A DNA stretch of 64,000 nt from Lysobacter_C viscosus. Its GTDB lineage: Bacteria > Pseudomonadota > Gammaproteobacteria > Xanthomonadales > Xanthomonadaceae. The stretch is from the NCBI RefSeq assembly GCF_046600715.1, contig NZ_JBJMAV010000001.1:434001-498000 (forward strand), given 5' to 3'. Made by a program: the position numbers and the translations under genes. The notes under the pieces are model-generated. The model saw nothing but the letters and a program-made list of their open reading frames with translations. It made no database searches and was not told the origin of the DNA. Shown piece after piece: positions 1-8,400 of the stretch (positions are counted from its first letter, which is position 1; the number at the start of each line of letters is the position of its first letter).

Positions 1-577
1 GGATTCGGGGGCGCTGTACCGCGCCATCGGCGTCGCCGCCGGCTGGGCCGACCTGGACCTGGCCGACCCCGCCTCGCTCGTGCGGTGCGCATTCGACACG
101 GACATCAGCTTCCGTGAACAGGGCGACGAGCTGCTGGTGCTGGTGAACGGCACCGACGCCACGACCGAATTGCGCACCGAAACCGCCGGTGCCGCGGCTT
201 CGGCCATCGCCGCGATCCCCGAAGTCCGCTCGGCGCTGAAGGCGCGCCAGCGCGACTTCCGCCAGGCGCCGGGGCTGGTCGCCGACGGCCGCGACATGGG
301 CACGGTCATCTTCCCCGACGCAGCCCACAAGGTGTTCTTGACCGCCAGCGCCGACGAAAGGGCGGAAAGGCGCTATAAGCAGTTGAAAGACAAGGGGGTT
401 CCGGTTACATTGGCCGGTCTGCTGCGGGAGATTTTGGCCCGCGACGCCCGCGATGCCAATCGCGCGGTGGCTCCGTTACGGCCCGCGCACGACGCGGTCT
501 GCATCGATACCACCGGTATCGGCATCGACGAGGTGGTCCAGCGCGTCCTGGGGACGATGCAGGGCCAGGTCCCGTAG
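1..577 (+). CDS. cmk: Cytidylate kinase (3' part, truncated by window start)
   Basis: The frame is open from base 2 and gives about 191 C-terminal residues ending at a TAG. Cytidylate kinase phosphorylates CMP and dCMP with ATP in pyrimidine nucleotide supply. The visible part starts at DSGALYRAIG, just after the P-loop region of the family, and carries the substrate-binding signature DGRDMGTVIFPDA and the lid-region motif RDARDANRAVAPL. Only the N-terminal ATP-binding P-loop is missing, because of the window edge. cmk directly upstream of rpsA is a classic gammaproteobacterial arrangement, which supports both calls. Confidence 0.96.
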   Translation, partial: DSGALYRAIGVAAGWADLDLADPASLVRCAFDTDISFREQGDELLVLVNGTDATTELRTETAGAAASAIAAIPEVRSALKARQRDFRQAPGLVADGRDMGTVIFPDAAHKVFLTASADERAERRYKQLKDKGVPVTLAGLLREILARDARDANRAVAPLRPAHDAVCIDTTGIGIDEVVQRVLGTMQGQVP

Positions 578-665
578 CAGAAGAACTCCTGCCGGTAAGT
601 CCCGGCGGGTCATCCATCACAACACTCACGGCCATACGCAATCCCGCGCAGGCCGACAACGGGTG

Positions 666-685
666 GACCGGCCGCGGTGCCGGTC
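666..685 (+). promoter_or_regulatory. Hairpin in rpsA leader, possible autoregulatory element
   Basis: GACCGGC and GCCGGTC form a perfect 7-bp stem around a 6-nt loop, ending 26 nt before the rpsA ATG. Between the hairpin and the ATG there is no good Shine-Dalgarno; the best match is GAG about 12 nt upstream. In enterobacteria rpsA initiates without a canonical Shine-Dalgarno, on a structured leader that S1 represses. A similar role here is inference from the layout. Confidence 0.4.
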
Positions 686-711
686 TGTGTCATCAACCGA
701 GTAACTTTCCA

Positions 712-2400
712 ATGACCGAATCATTTGCCGAACTGTTCGAACAGAGCCAGCAGTACCTGGCCAAGCTGAAGCCGGGCGCCATTGTCATCGGTACCGTCGT
801 CGAAGTCCGCGGCGACGTCGTGGTGATCAACGCCGGGCTGAAGTCCGAGGGCATCGTCCCGATTGAACAGTTCCGGAACGAAGCCGGCGAAATCGACGTG
901 GCAGAGGGCGACCAGGTCAAGGTCGCGCTGGACACGATCGAGAACGGCTTCGGCGAGACCGTGCTGTCGCGCGAGAAGGCCAAGCGCGCCATGGTGTGGG
1001 ACGAACTCGAGGAAGCCCTCGAGAAGAACGAGACCATCACCGGCCGCATCAGCGGCAAGGTCAAGGGTGGTTTCACCGTCGACATCAAGGATGTCCGCGG
1101 CTTCCTGCCCGGTTCGCTGGTCGACGTGCGCCCGGTGCGCGATTCGACCTACCTGGAAGGAAAGGAGCTCGAGTTCAAGCTGATCAAGCTGGACCGCAAG
1201 CGCAACAACATCGTCGTCTCCCGCCGCGCAGTGGTTGAGAGCGAGCACTCGGAAGAGCGCGAGCAGCTGATGGAGAAGCTGGTCGAGGGCGCGGTGCTGA
1301 AGGGCGTGGTCAAGAATCTCACCGACTACGGCGCGTTCGTGGACCTGGGCGGCATCGACGGCCTGCTGCACATCACCGACATGGCGTGGAAGCGCGTTCG
1401 CCATCCGTCCGAAGTGGTGGAAGTGGGTGCCGAGCTCGACGTTCGCGTGCTCAAGTACGACCGCGAGCGCAACCGCGTCAGCCTGGGCCTGAAGCAGCTG
1501 GGCGAGGATCCGTGGGACAACATCGCTCGTCGCTACCCGTCGCAGACCCGCGTGTTCGGCAAGGTTTCCAACGTCACCGATTACGGCGCGTTCGTCGAGA
1601 TCGAGCCGGGTGTCGAAGGCCTGGTCCACGTCTCGGAAATGGACTGGACCAACAAGAACGTCAACCCGTCCAAGATCGTGCAGGTGGGCGACGACGTCCA
1701 GGTCATGGTGCTGGACGTGGACGAAGAGCGTCGCCGTATCTCGCTGGGCATGAAGCAGGTCACGTCCAATCCGTGGGAGACCTTCGCCGTGCTGCACAAG
1801 AAGGGCGACAAGGTCGAAGGCCAGATCAAGTCGATCACCGACTTCGGCATCTTCATCGGCCTGGACGGCGGCATCGACGGTCTCATCCACCTGTCGGACA
1901 TCAGCTGGAACTCCACCGGCGAAGACATCGCCCGCAACTTCAAGAAGGGCGACACGCTTGAGGCGGTGGTGCTGGCGGTGGACCCGGAGCGCGAGCGCAT
2001 CAGCCTGGGCGTCAAGCAGCTGGAGCAGGATCCGTTCGGCCAGTACATGGCAACCAACGCGAAGGGCTCGATCGTCAACGGCAAGGTGAAGGAAGTCGAC
2101 GCCAAGGGCGCGTCGATCGAACTGGCCGACGGCATCGAGGGCTACGTCGCGGCACGCGACATCGCCAAGGAGCGGGTGGACGACGCGACCAAGTTCCTGA
2201 AGGTCGGCGACGACGTGGAAGCCCGCTTCATCGGCATGGACCGCAAGGGCCGCACGATGCAGCTGTCGATCAAGGCAAAGGACGAGGCGGAGATGCAGGA
2301 GGCCGTGGCCGACTACAACCGCGCCCACTCCGAAGCCGCCAGCGGCACCACCAAGCTGGGCGCGCTTCTGCGCGAGCAGCTGGGCGGCAAGTCGGAGTAA
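712..2400 (+). CDS. rpsA: 30S ribosomal protein S1
   Basis: A protein of 562 residues, close to the usual 557, that binds mRNA on the small subunit and helps load structured or weakly led messages. Six S1/OB-fold repeats are visible. The four C-terminal ones show the typical VTDYGAFVEI, GLVHVSEMDW and ISLGMKQ type motifs, and the first two are the divergent ribosome-binding ones. The ATG at 712 gives the expected MTESFAELFEQS N-terminus. The gene lies between cmk and ihfB as in E. coli and is followed by a clear terminator. The leader lacks a strong Shine-Dalgarno, as is normal for this gene. Confidence 0.98.
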   Translation: MTESFAELFEQSQQYLAKLKPGAIVIGTVVEVRGDVVVINAGLKSEGIVPIEQFRNEAGEIDVAEGDQVKVALDTIENGFGETVLSREKAKRAMVWDELEEALEKNETITGRISGKVKGGFTVDIKDVRGFLPGSLVDVRPVRDSTYLEGKELEFKLIKLDRKRNNIVVSRRAVVESEHSEEREQLMEKLVEGAVLKGVVKNLTDYGAFVDLGGIDGLLHITDMAWKRVRHPSEVVEVGAELDVRVLKYDRERNRVSLGLKQLGEDPWDNIARRYPSQTRVFGKVSNVTDYGAFVEIEPGVEGLVHVSEMDWTNKNVNPSKIVQVGDDVQVMVLDVDEERRRISLGMKQVTSNPWETFAVLHKKGDKVEGQIKSITDFGIFIGLDGGIDGLIHLSDISWNSTGEDIARNFKKGDTLEAVVLAVDPERERISLGVKQLEQDPFGQYMATNAKGSIVNGKVKEVDAKGASIELADGIEGYVAARDIAKERVDDATKFLKVGDDVEARFIGMDRKGRTMQLSIKAKDEAEMQEAVADYNRAHSEAASGTTKLGALLREQLGGKSE

Positions 2401-2419
2401 TCCGGCTCATGCAGAACGG

Positions 2420-2446
2420 AGGCGGCCCTTCGCGGGGCCGCCTTTG
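2420..2446 (+). terminator. Rho-independent terminator after rpsA
   Basis: AGGCGGCCC and GGGCCGCCT form a 9-bp stem with a TTCGCG loop, followed by a short T run (TTTG), 20 nt after the rpsA stop. The T run is short, so termination may be partial. Confidence 0.75.
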
Positions 2447-2602
2447 CTGTGTAGCAAGCGCCGGTACGCGGCTTGACGCGGATCGGTACGGGGCCAGCGG
2501 GCCGCCGTGCCGATCCGCGTCGGTCCGTGCCCGGCCCATCGAGGTCCGCGGGCGTCCCGGCGACAGCGCCGGGGTCGCAGGCAGGGGGAGTCGCGATACG
2601 CC

Positions 2603-2908
2603 ATGACCAAGTCCGAATTGATCGAAATCCTGTCGCACCGCCAGCCACACCTGAAAGGCGACGACGTGGACATGGCGGTCAAGGCGTTGCTGGACATGAT
2701 GGGCGCGTCGCTTTCGGACGGGCACCGCATCGAGATCCGGGGTTTCGGCAGCTTCTCCCTGCACTACCGTCCTCCGCGCATGGGCCGCAACCCCAAGACC
2801 GGTGAATCGGTGGCACTGCAGGGCAAGCACGTGCCGCATTTCAAGCCCGGCAAGGAGCTGCGCGAGCGCGTTAGCGCCGTCATGCCGCTTGACGACGAAG
2901 CCGCCTGA
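2603..2908 (+). CDS. ihfB: Integration host factor subunit beta
   Basis: The product has 101 residues; the family is usually about 94-104. IHF-beta pairs with IHF-alpha to bind and sharply bend DNA in the nucleoid, in transcription and in recombination. The HU/IHF signature is complete: MTKSELIEIL at the start, then RIEIRGFGSFSL, the DNA-inserting arm RPPRMGRNPKTGE, and HVPHFKPGKELRERV. The ATG at 2603 has an AGGGGGAG Shine-Dalgarno upstream. In-frame starts further upstream would add non-homologous residues. The rpsA-ihfB neighbourhood is conserved in gammaproteobacteria. Confidence 0.97.
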   Translation: MTKSELIEILSHRQPHLKGDDVDMAVKALLDMMGASLSDGHRIEIRGFGSFSLHYRPPRMGRNPKTGESVALQGKHVPHFKPGKELRERVSAVMPLDDEAA

Positions 2909-2995
2909 TCGGTCGCGACTGCCGGCGGAGCAGCACCCATCACCGGGGCGCTGGTCTAAGCTGGCGCCTGCCGGATTGAAAGGAGACCACCCCGC

Positions 2996-3280
2996 ATGCG
3001 CCTTATCCGCATTCTGGTTGCATTCGCCTGTCTCGCGACGGGCGCCATCGTCGGTGCGTTGAACCGCGACCTCGTCCAGATCGATTTCGGTGTCCTGGTT
3101 ATTGCGACCACGCTTGGCATTGCGCTGATCGTGTCGCTTCTCCTGGGCGTCCTGATCGGCGGGCTTTCGGTAAGCGCTGCGGTCGTCTTACCCCTACGCC
3201 GTCGCCTGTCCAGGGTCGAGCGCGCGCATCACGCTGCGGTGGAGTCGAGCGCGTTGGCGCAGACGCGTCCAGAGGCCTGA
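2996..3280 (+). CDS. lapA: LapA-family inner-membrane protein (DUF1049)
   Basis: This is a 94-residue protein with two hydrophobic helices, at about residues 3-21 and 34-62, and a charged cytoplasmic tail rich in Arg, Glu and Ala. Its size and topology match LapA/YciS, a partner of LapB in lipopolysaccharide assembly. An AAGGAG Shine-Dalgarno lies 9-10 nt before the ATG. lapB follows after 4 nt, the usual pairing, which is the strongest support because the sequence itself is not very distinctive. Confidence 0.88.
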   Translation: MRLIRILVAFACLATGAIVGALNRDLVQIDFGVLVIATTLGIALIVSLLLGVLIGGLSVSAAVVLPLRRRLSRVERAHHAAVESSALAQTRPEA

Positions 3281-3284
3281 CCCG

Positions 3285-4463
3285 ATGGCTTTCATCAGTG
3301 AATGGTTCTGGTTTTTCCTGCTGCTGCCGATTGCGGCCGTCAGCGGGTGGGTGGTCGGTCGCCGCGGCGGTGAGCGGCACAGCGATTCCCAGGTCAGCCG
3401 GCTGTCGACCACGTATTTCCGGGGATTGAACTACCTTCTCAACGAGCAGCCCGACAAGGCCATCGAGCTGTTCCTGCACATCGCCGAACTCGACAAGGAC
3501 ACGTTCGAAACACAGGTCGCTCTGGGTCATCTGTTCCGACGCAGGGGTGAAGTCGACCGGGCGATCCGCTTGCATCAGGCGCTGGTGCAGCGCCCCGGCC
3601 TCAGCGACCCTCAGAAGGTCCAGGCGTTGCTGGCGCTTGGCGAGGACTACATGCGCTCGGGACTGCTGGACCGGGCGGAAACCGTATTCAGCGATCTCGT
3701 GGCCCTGGACATGCGGGCACCGCTGGCATTGCGTCACCTGATCCACATCTACCAGTCCGAACGCGACTGGGACAAGGCCATAGAGAATGCGGGGCGTTAC
3801 GAGGCCGCCACCGGGGAACCCATGGGCAAGCTGATCGCGCAGTTCGAGTGCGAGCTGGCCGACCGCCATCGCGCCGCGGGTCAAGTGGACGAGGCCCGCC
3901 TGGCGGTGGGTCGCGCATACCAGGCGGACGCCAATTCGGTTCGCGCCGGAATGCTGGAGGGGCGCATCGAGGTGGAAGCGGGCCACCATGCCGCGGCCAT
4001 CCGTGCGTTCGAACGCGTGGCGCGAGGCGATCCGGACTACCTGCCCGAGGTGCTCCCGGCGTTACTCGAGAGCTACGGGCACACGGGCGACAGTACCGGT
4101 GCCCGGGCATTCCTGGCGGAGATGTGCGAGCACTACCGGGGTATTGCCCCGGTGCTGGCGTTGGCACGGATGGTCGAAGCCGGGGAGGGCGTGACAGCGG
4201 CGCGTGCCTACCTGGCCCAGCAGCTCAAGGACCGGCCCTCCGTCCGCGGCGAGGCCGCCCTGATCGATCTGGCGCTGGCCGAGGGCGTCGACCCCATGGC
4301 GACACTGCACGACCTCAAGCACATCACCGACCAGCTGCTCGTAAGGAATCCGAGCTACCGCTGCAACCGATGCGGTTTCGGCGCCCGAAGCCATCATTGG
4401 CAGTGCCCCAGCTGCAAGGAGTGGGGCACGGTCAAGCCTTTGCTCAACTACGCCGTGGTCTGA
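3285..4463 (+). CDS. lapB: Lipopolysaccharide assembly protein LapB
   Basis: The 392-residue size matches LapB/YciM (389). In E. coli LapB bridges FtsH to LpxC and thereby limits lipid A synthesis. An N-terminal membrane anchor (about residues 8-25) is followed by TPR helices and a C-terminal rubredoxin-like zinc ribbon (CNRCGFGARSHHWQCPSC). All four cysteines of the metal site are present, as required for LapB function. The gene starts 4 nt after lapA and runs straight into sugar-transferase genes, so LPS quality control and O-antigen priming appear to share one transcript. Confidence 0.96.
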   Translation: MAFISEWFWFFLLLPIAAVSGWVVGRRGGERHSDSQVSRLSTTYFRGLNYLLNEQPDKAIELFLHIAELDKDTFETQVALGHLFRRRGEVDRAIRLHQALVQRPGLSDPQKVQALLALGEDYMRSGLLDRAETVFSDLVALDMRAPLALRHLIHIYQSERDWDKAIENAGRYEAATGEPMGKLIAQFECELADRHRAAGQVDEARLAVGRAYQADANSVRAGMLEGRIEVEAGHHAAAIRAFERVARGDPDYLPEVLPALLESYGHTGDSTGARAFLAEMCEHYRGIAPVLALARMVEAGEGVTAARAYLAQQLKDRPSVRGEAALIDLALAEGVDPMATLHDLKHITDQLLVRNPSYRCNRCGFGARSHHWQCPSCKEWGTVKPLLNYAVV

Positions 4464-4469
4464 CGACGC

Positions 4470-5468
4470 ATGCTGGGTTGGGTGGCCGTGTTCTTCCTGA
4501 TGGCAGTGGCCGGCACCCTGTTGGCGCGCCGCTATGCCTTGCAACGGGCGCTTGTGGACGAGCCGGGAGAGAGGCGCAGCCATGCGGTGGCGACACCGCG
4601 GGGAGGCGGAGTGGCCATTGTCGCGGTCTTGCTGGCCGCCTGCATTGCCCTGGCATTCCGACACCCCGGCCACCTGCCATGGCTCGGGGCATTCGGCATC
4701 GGCCTGTGCCTCGTTGCGGGTGTTGGCTGGCTGGACGACCACCGTCCGCTTTCGCCTTGGGTGCGGCTGGGTGTCCACTGCGTGGCCGCCGCTGTGCTGA
4801 TGGCGCCGATTGCGCTGGGGGCGGACCGGCCGCTGCTTGCCTTGATCGGTTTCGGCCTGGTCGTGACCCTGACCAACGTCTGGAACTTCATGGACGGGAT
4901 CAATGGCCTCGCCGCCAGCCAGGCTGCGATAGCTGGAGCCGCGCTGGCGCTGGTGCTGGGTGGTCCCGCCGCAGCATTGGGGTGGGCCCTGGTGGCTGGT
5001 TGCGCGGGCTTCCTTCCCTTCAACTTCCCCAGCGCCCGCATTTTCCTCGGGGATGTGGGGAGCGGGGCGCTGGGTTTTGCCGTGGGCGCGCTACTGGTGT
5101 TGGCCGGCCTGCCGGACCCATCACTTTCGCCACTGTTGCTTCTACCGCTGGCGCCCTTCCTGGTCGACGCCTCCTTGACCCTCGGCAGGCGCGTTATCCG
5201 CGGCGAGGCGTGGTGGACCGCACACCTGCAGCACGCCTACCAGGGATGGGCACGGCACTCGGGTCATTCCCTTGTAACCGTCCTGTACGGGGCGGCGGCG
5301 GCGGGCGGGGCGGTCGTCCTGCTGGCGCTCGCCGGGACGGGAACCACGGCCATTTTCATCGCGATTTTCGCTTTGGCGTGGTATACGTCCGCGGCTTTCG
5401 CGTGGGTCTGGCTGCAGAAGGGCTCCGCGTCCCGCGCACTCCAGTTGGAAAAGGACCGTTCTGAATGA
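4470..5468 (+). CDS. Polyprenyl-phosphate HexNAc-1-phosphate transferase (WecA/WbpL/MraY family)
   Basis: A 332-residue integral membrane enzyme of the glycosyltransferase 4 / MraY superfamily, which transfers a sugar-1-phosphate from a UDP-sugar to undecaprenyl phosphate and so starts O-antigen or related glycan synthesis. Family motifs seen in order: GWLDDHRPL (metal-binding Asp pair), NVWNFMDGINGLA, FLGDVGSGALGF and the cytoplasmic HLQHAYQGW motif of the WecA/WbpL group. About ten hydrophobic helices are apparent. It lies 6 nt after lapB and overlaps the next gene by 4 nt (ATGA). It is not mraY itself, since the peptidoglycan cluster is absent. The exact UDP-sugar substrate cannot be read. 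Confidence 0.88.
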   Translation: MLGWVAVFFLMAVAGTLLARRYALQRALVDEPGERRSHAVATPRGGGVAIVAVLLAACIALAFRHPGHLPWLGAFGIGLCLVAGVGWLDDHRPLSPWVRLGVHCVAAAVLMAPIALGADRPLLALIGFGLVVTLTNVWNFMDGINGLAASQAAIAGAALALVLGGPAAALGWALVAGCAGFLPFNFPSARIFLGDVGSGALGFAVGALLVLAGLPDPSLSPLLLLPLAPFLVDASLTLGRRVIRGEAWWTAHLQHAYQGWARHSGHSLVTVLYGAAAAGGAVVLLALAGTGTTAIFIAIFALAWYTSAAFAWVWLQKGSASRALQLEKDRSE

Positions 5469-7378
5469 CTGCCTGGCGTGACCGATGGAGTGGCGCATTG
5501 CCCCGGATCGCGGTGGTGGGCCATGACCTCGCGATGGTCTGGCTGGTGTGGCTTGGCCTGCACTGGATGCGTTACAGCATCGTCCCCAACCCGCCCTCGA
5601 TCCCGCTGTGGAGCACCGAAGTCGCACTGGTGCTGGCAGCGCAGGGCGTGGTGTTCTGGCAGGTCGGCCTTTATCGGGGTTTGTGGCGCTTCGCCAGCGT
5701 CCCGGACCTCTGGAACATCCTCAAGGCCAGTGTCCTGGGGATGGTGGCGATAGCCGTGGGCCTGTTCCTCTATAACCGCATGGACATGGTCTCGCGGTTG
5801 GTGCTGGTGCTGTATCCGCTGGTGCTCATGGGCATGTTGGGTGCCCCCCGGTTGATGTACCGCGCCTGGAAGGACAGTCGTAACGAGCGCAGCCAGGAGC
5901 GTTCGGTGCGCATCCTGATCCTGGGTGCGGGCCATGCGGGCGAGGCCCTTGTCCGGGACCTGCGTCGGCTTGGGACGTATCAGCCGGTCGGCTTTCTCGA
6001 CGATGCCAGCCGGTTGCGGGGAACCAAGGTGCAGGGTGTGCCCGTGCTGGGCAAGGTGTCGGACGTCACTGACGTAGCGCGCGAGTCGGCGGCAGGACTG
6101 CTGGTGATCGCCATGCCGTCGGCGAATGCCACCGCGCTGCAGCGCGTGGTAGTGGCCTGCGAGCGCACCGGGCTGCCCTTCCGCATGGTGCCGCGCCTGG
6201 GCGACGTGCTCGAAGGGCGATCGCTACCGGGCGAACTGAAGGAGGTGGCGATCGAAGACCTGCTCGGCCGCAAGCCGGTGTTGCCGGACTGGAAGGCGAT
6301 CCGGGACTGGCTGGGTGCACGGTCTGTGCTGGTGACCGGTGCGGGCGGCTCCATCGGTTCGGAGCTGTGCCGCCAGTGCGCACGCCACGGAGCGCGCCGA
6401 ATTGCCCTGGTCGAAATCGATGAGCTGGCACTCACGACCACCGAGACCCTGTTGAGGCGTGACTTCCCCGATGTCGAATTCATCCCGGTCCTGGGTGACT
6501 GTGGAGATCCTGCGGTAATCGGGCACGCACTGGGCCTCTCCGGGCCCGAAGCTGTTTTCCATGCTGCCGCGTACAAGCAGGTCCCGTTGCTGGAGTCGCA
6601 GTTGCGCGAGGCCGTGCGCAACAACGTGCTGTCGACCGAGACGGTGGCCCGGGCCTGCCGCAAGAGCGACGTGGGTACGTTCGTACTGATCTCGACCGAC
6701 AAGGCGGTCGACCCCGTCAACGTGCTGGGCGCCACCAAGCGACTGGCCGAAATGGCGTGCCAGACCCTCGCGGAGGGGAGTCCTACCCGCTTCGTCACAG
6801 TCCGGTTCGGCAACGTCCTGGACTCGGCGGGAAGCGTGGTGCCGCTCTTCCGCGAGCAGATCCGAAACGGAGGCCCGGTCACGGTGACGGACCCCGACGT
6901 GACCCGCTACTTCATGACTATTCCGGAAGCGTGCCAGCTGATCCTGCAGGCATCGGCGATCGGAACCCACGAGGCCATCTACACCCTCGACATGGGCGAG
7001 GCGGTGCCGATCCGCTTGCTGGCCGAGCAGATGATCCGACTTGCGGGCAAGCAGCCAGGACGTGACATCGCGATCGTCTACACCGGTTTGAGGGCAGGGG
7101 AGAAGCTGCACGAAACCCTCTTCCACGCGGACGAGCGCTATCGCGCAACGGGACACCCCAAGATCCTGCAAGCCGAGCAAAGACAGGTGCACGCGTCGGA
7201 AATTGAAGCGTCGCTGCTCGCCATGCGCGAAGCCTCTGCACGCTACGACTGCGTTGTGCTTGCTAGCCTGCTGCGCTCGACCGTGCCCGATTTCAGGCCC
7301 TTGAACGAAATGGCGCTTCCCGCTCTGGACTCGACCACCGTCGTTGCATTCCCCGCACGCACCGCCAGGAAGGTTTGA
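5465..7378 (+). CDS. Membrane-bound nucleotide-sugar 4,6-dehydratase/epimerase (WbpM/CapD type)
   Basis: This 637-residue protein has four N-terminal membrane helices (to about residue 125), a CoA-binding-like Rossmann domain (ILILGAGHAGEALVRDL) and a C-terminal SDR-type domain with TGAGGSIGSELCRQ for NAD and the STDKAVDPVNVLGATKRLAE active-site region. The domain order and length match long-chain UDP-GlcNAc 4,6-dehydratases that make deoxy-amino sugars such as QuiNAc or FucNAc. Translation is probably coupled to the upstream transferase through the ATGA overlap. Together the two suggest that the first O-antigen residue is a 6-deoxy-HexNAc. That step is inference. Confidence 0.88.
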   Translation: MTAWRDRWSGALPRIAVVGHDLAMVWLVWLGLHWMRYSIVPNPPSIPLWSTEVALVLAAQGVVFWQVGLYRGLWRFASVPDLWNILKASVLGMVAIAVGLFLYNRMDMVSRLVLVLYPLVLMGMLGAPRLMYRAWKDSRNERSQERSVRILILGAGHAGEALVRDLRRLGTYQPVGFLDDASRLRGTKVQGVPVLGKVSDVTDVARESAAGLLVIAMPSANATALQRVVVACERTGLPFRMVPRLGDVLEGRSLPGELKEVAIEDLLGRKPVLPDWKAIRDWLGARSVLVTGAGGSIGSELCRQCARHGARRIALVEIDELALTTTETLLRRDFPDVEFIPVLGDCGDPAVIGHALGLSGPEAVFHAAAYKQVPLLESQLREAVRNNVLSTETVARACRKSDVGTFVLISTDKAVDPVNVLGATKRLAEMACQTLAEGSPTRFVTVRFGNVLDSAGSVVPLFREQIRNGGPVTVTDPDVTRYFMTIPEACQLILQASAIGTHEAIYTLDMGEAVPIRLLAEQMIRLAGKQPGRDIAIVYTGLRAGEKLHETLFHADERYRATGHPKILQAEQRQVHASEIEASLLAMREASARYDCVVLASLLRSTVPDFRPLNEMALPALDSTTVVAFPARTARKV

Positions 7379-8301
7379 TGTCCCCAAGCAGCACGCAAAA
7401 CTCCGTATCACGGGTACGGAAGGCCGTTTTTCCCGTCGCCGGACTGGGGACGCGTTTCCTCCCCGCGACAAAAACCGTCCCGAAGGAGATGCTGCCGATC
7501 ATCGATCGTCCCCTGATCCAGTACGCCGTCGATGAGGCCATTGAAGCCGGCTGCGACACGCTGGTATTCGTTACGAACCGCTACAAGCATGCCGTTGCCG
7601 ATTACTTCGACAAGGCCTACGAACTCGAACAGAAGCTGGAACGCGCGGGCAAGCACGAGCAGCTCGAACTGGTGCGCAACATACTCCCCGAGGGCGTCCG
7701 GGCCATATTCGTGACACAAGCCGAGGCGCTCGGTCTGGGCCATGCCGTTCTCTGCGCCAAGCCCGTAATCGGCAACGAACCCTTCGCCGTGATCCTGCCC
7801 GACGACGTCATCTGGAACCGAGGGCCGGGCGCACTCAAGCAGATGACCGACGCCGCGGCCGGCACGGGTGCCAGCATGATCGCGGTCCAGGACGTGCCTC
7901 GCGAGAAGACCGGCAGCTACGGCATCGTCGCCACCGAAGAGTTCGCCGACCGCCAGGGTCGCATCCGGAGGATGGTCGAGAAGCCCAGCCCCGACCAGGC
8001 GCCGAGCACACTGGCGGTGGTAGGGCGCTATGTGCTGACTCCCCGTATCTTCGACCTGTTGGAGGCGACCCGTCCCGGTGCGGGCGGCGAAATCCAGCTG
8101 ACCGATGCCATCTCCGCCCTGTTGAAGGAAGAGACGGTGAACGCCTTCCGGTTCCGCGGGACGCGCTTCGACTGCGGAACGCACCTGGGCCTCATCGAAG
8201 CGACCATCCGATATGCGCTTGACCACGAAAAGCTCAGCGAAGCCGCCCAACGGCTGATGCAGGATGCACTGAAGGAGCTCGGCGTCACCGAGCTGGAGTG
8301 A
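7378..8301 (+). CDS. galU: UTP-glucose-1-phosphate uridylyltransferase
   Basis: The product of 307 residues makes UDP-glucose from UTP and glucose-1-phosphate for LPS core, capsule and other glycans. The nucleotidyltransferase signature GLGTRFLPATKTVPKEMLP is intact, followed by the family blocks LGLGHAVLCA, ILPDDVIW and GEIQLTDAISAL. The ATG at 7378 overlaps the previous stop by 1 nt (TGATG). A TTG three bases upstream is possible but unnecessary. It is the last gene of the envelope operon starting at lapA; a 99-nt gap follows. Confidence 0.95.
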   Translation: MSPSSTQNSVSRVRKAVFPVAGLGTRFLPATKTVPKEMLPIIDRPLIQYAVDEAIEAGCDTLVFVTNRYKHAVADYFDKAYELEQKLERAGKHEQLELVRNILPEGVRAIFVTQAEALGLGHAVLCAKPVIGNEPFAVILPDDVIWNRGPGALKQMTDAAAGTGASMIAVQDVPREKTGSYGIVATEEFADRQGRIRRMVEKPSPDQAPSTLAVVGRYVLTPRIFDLLEATRPGAGGEIQLTDAISALLKEETVNAFRFRGTRFDCGTHLGLIEATIRYALDHEKLSEAAQRLMQDALKELGVTELE

Positions 8302-8400
8302 CGTCGCTCCCTTGCCGTTGCGACCGGCGTAGCGGATTTCCTGCCAAGACTGCCGCTCCGGATGGCCGTCGGACGCGATCCGATTCCCTTTGCCAAACGC

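Noticed and set aside
7375..7377. TTG as the galU start, adding one residue
   Set aside because: The adjacent ATG at 7378 overlaps the upstream stop in the usual TGATG manner and is the stronger start.
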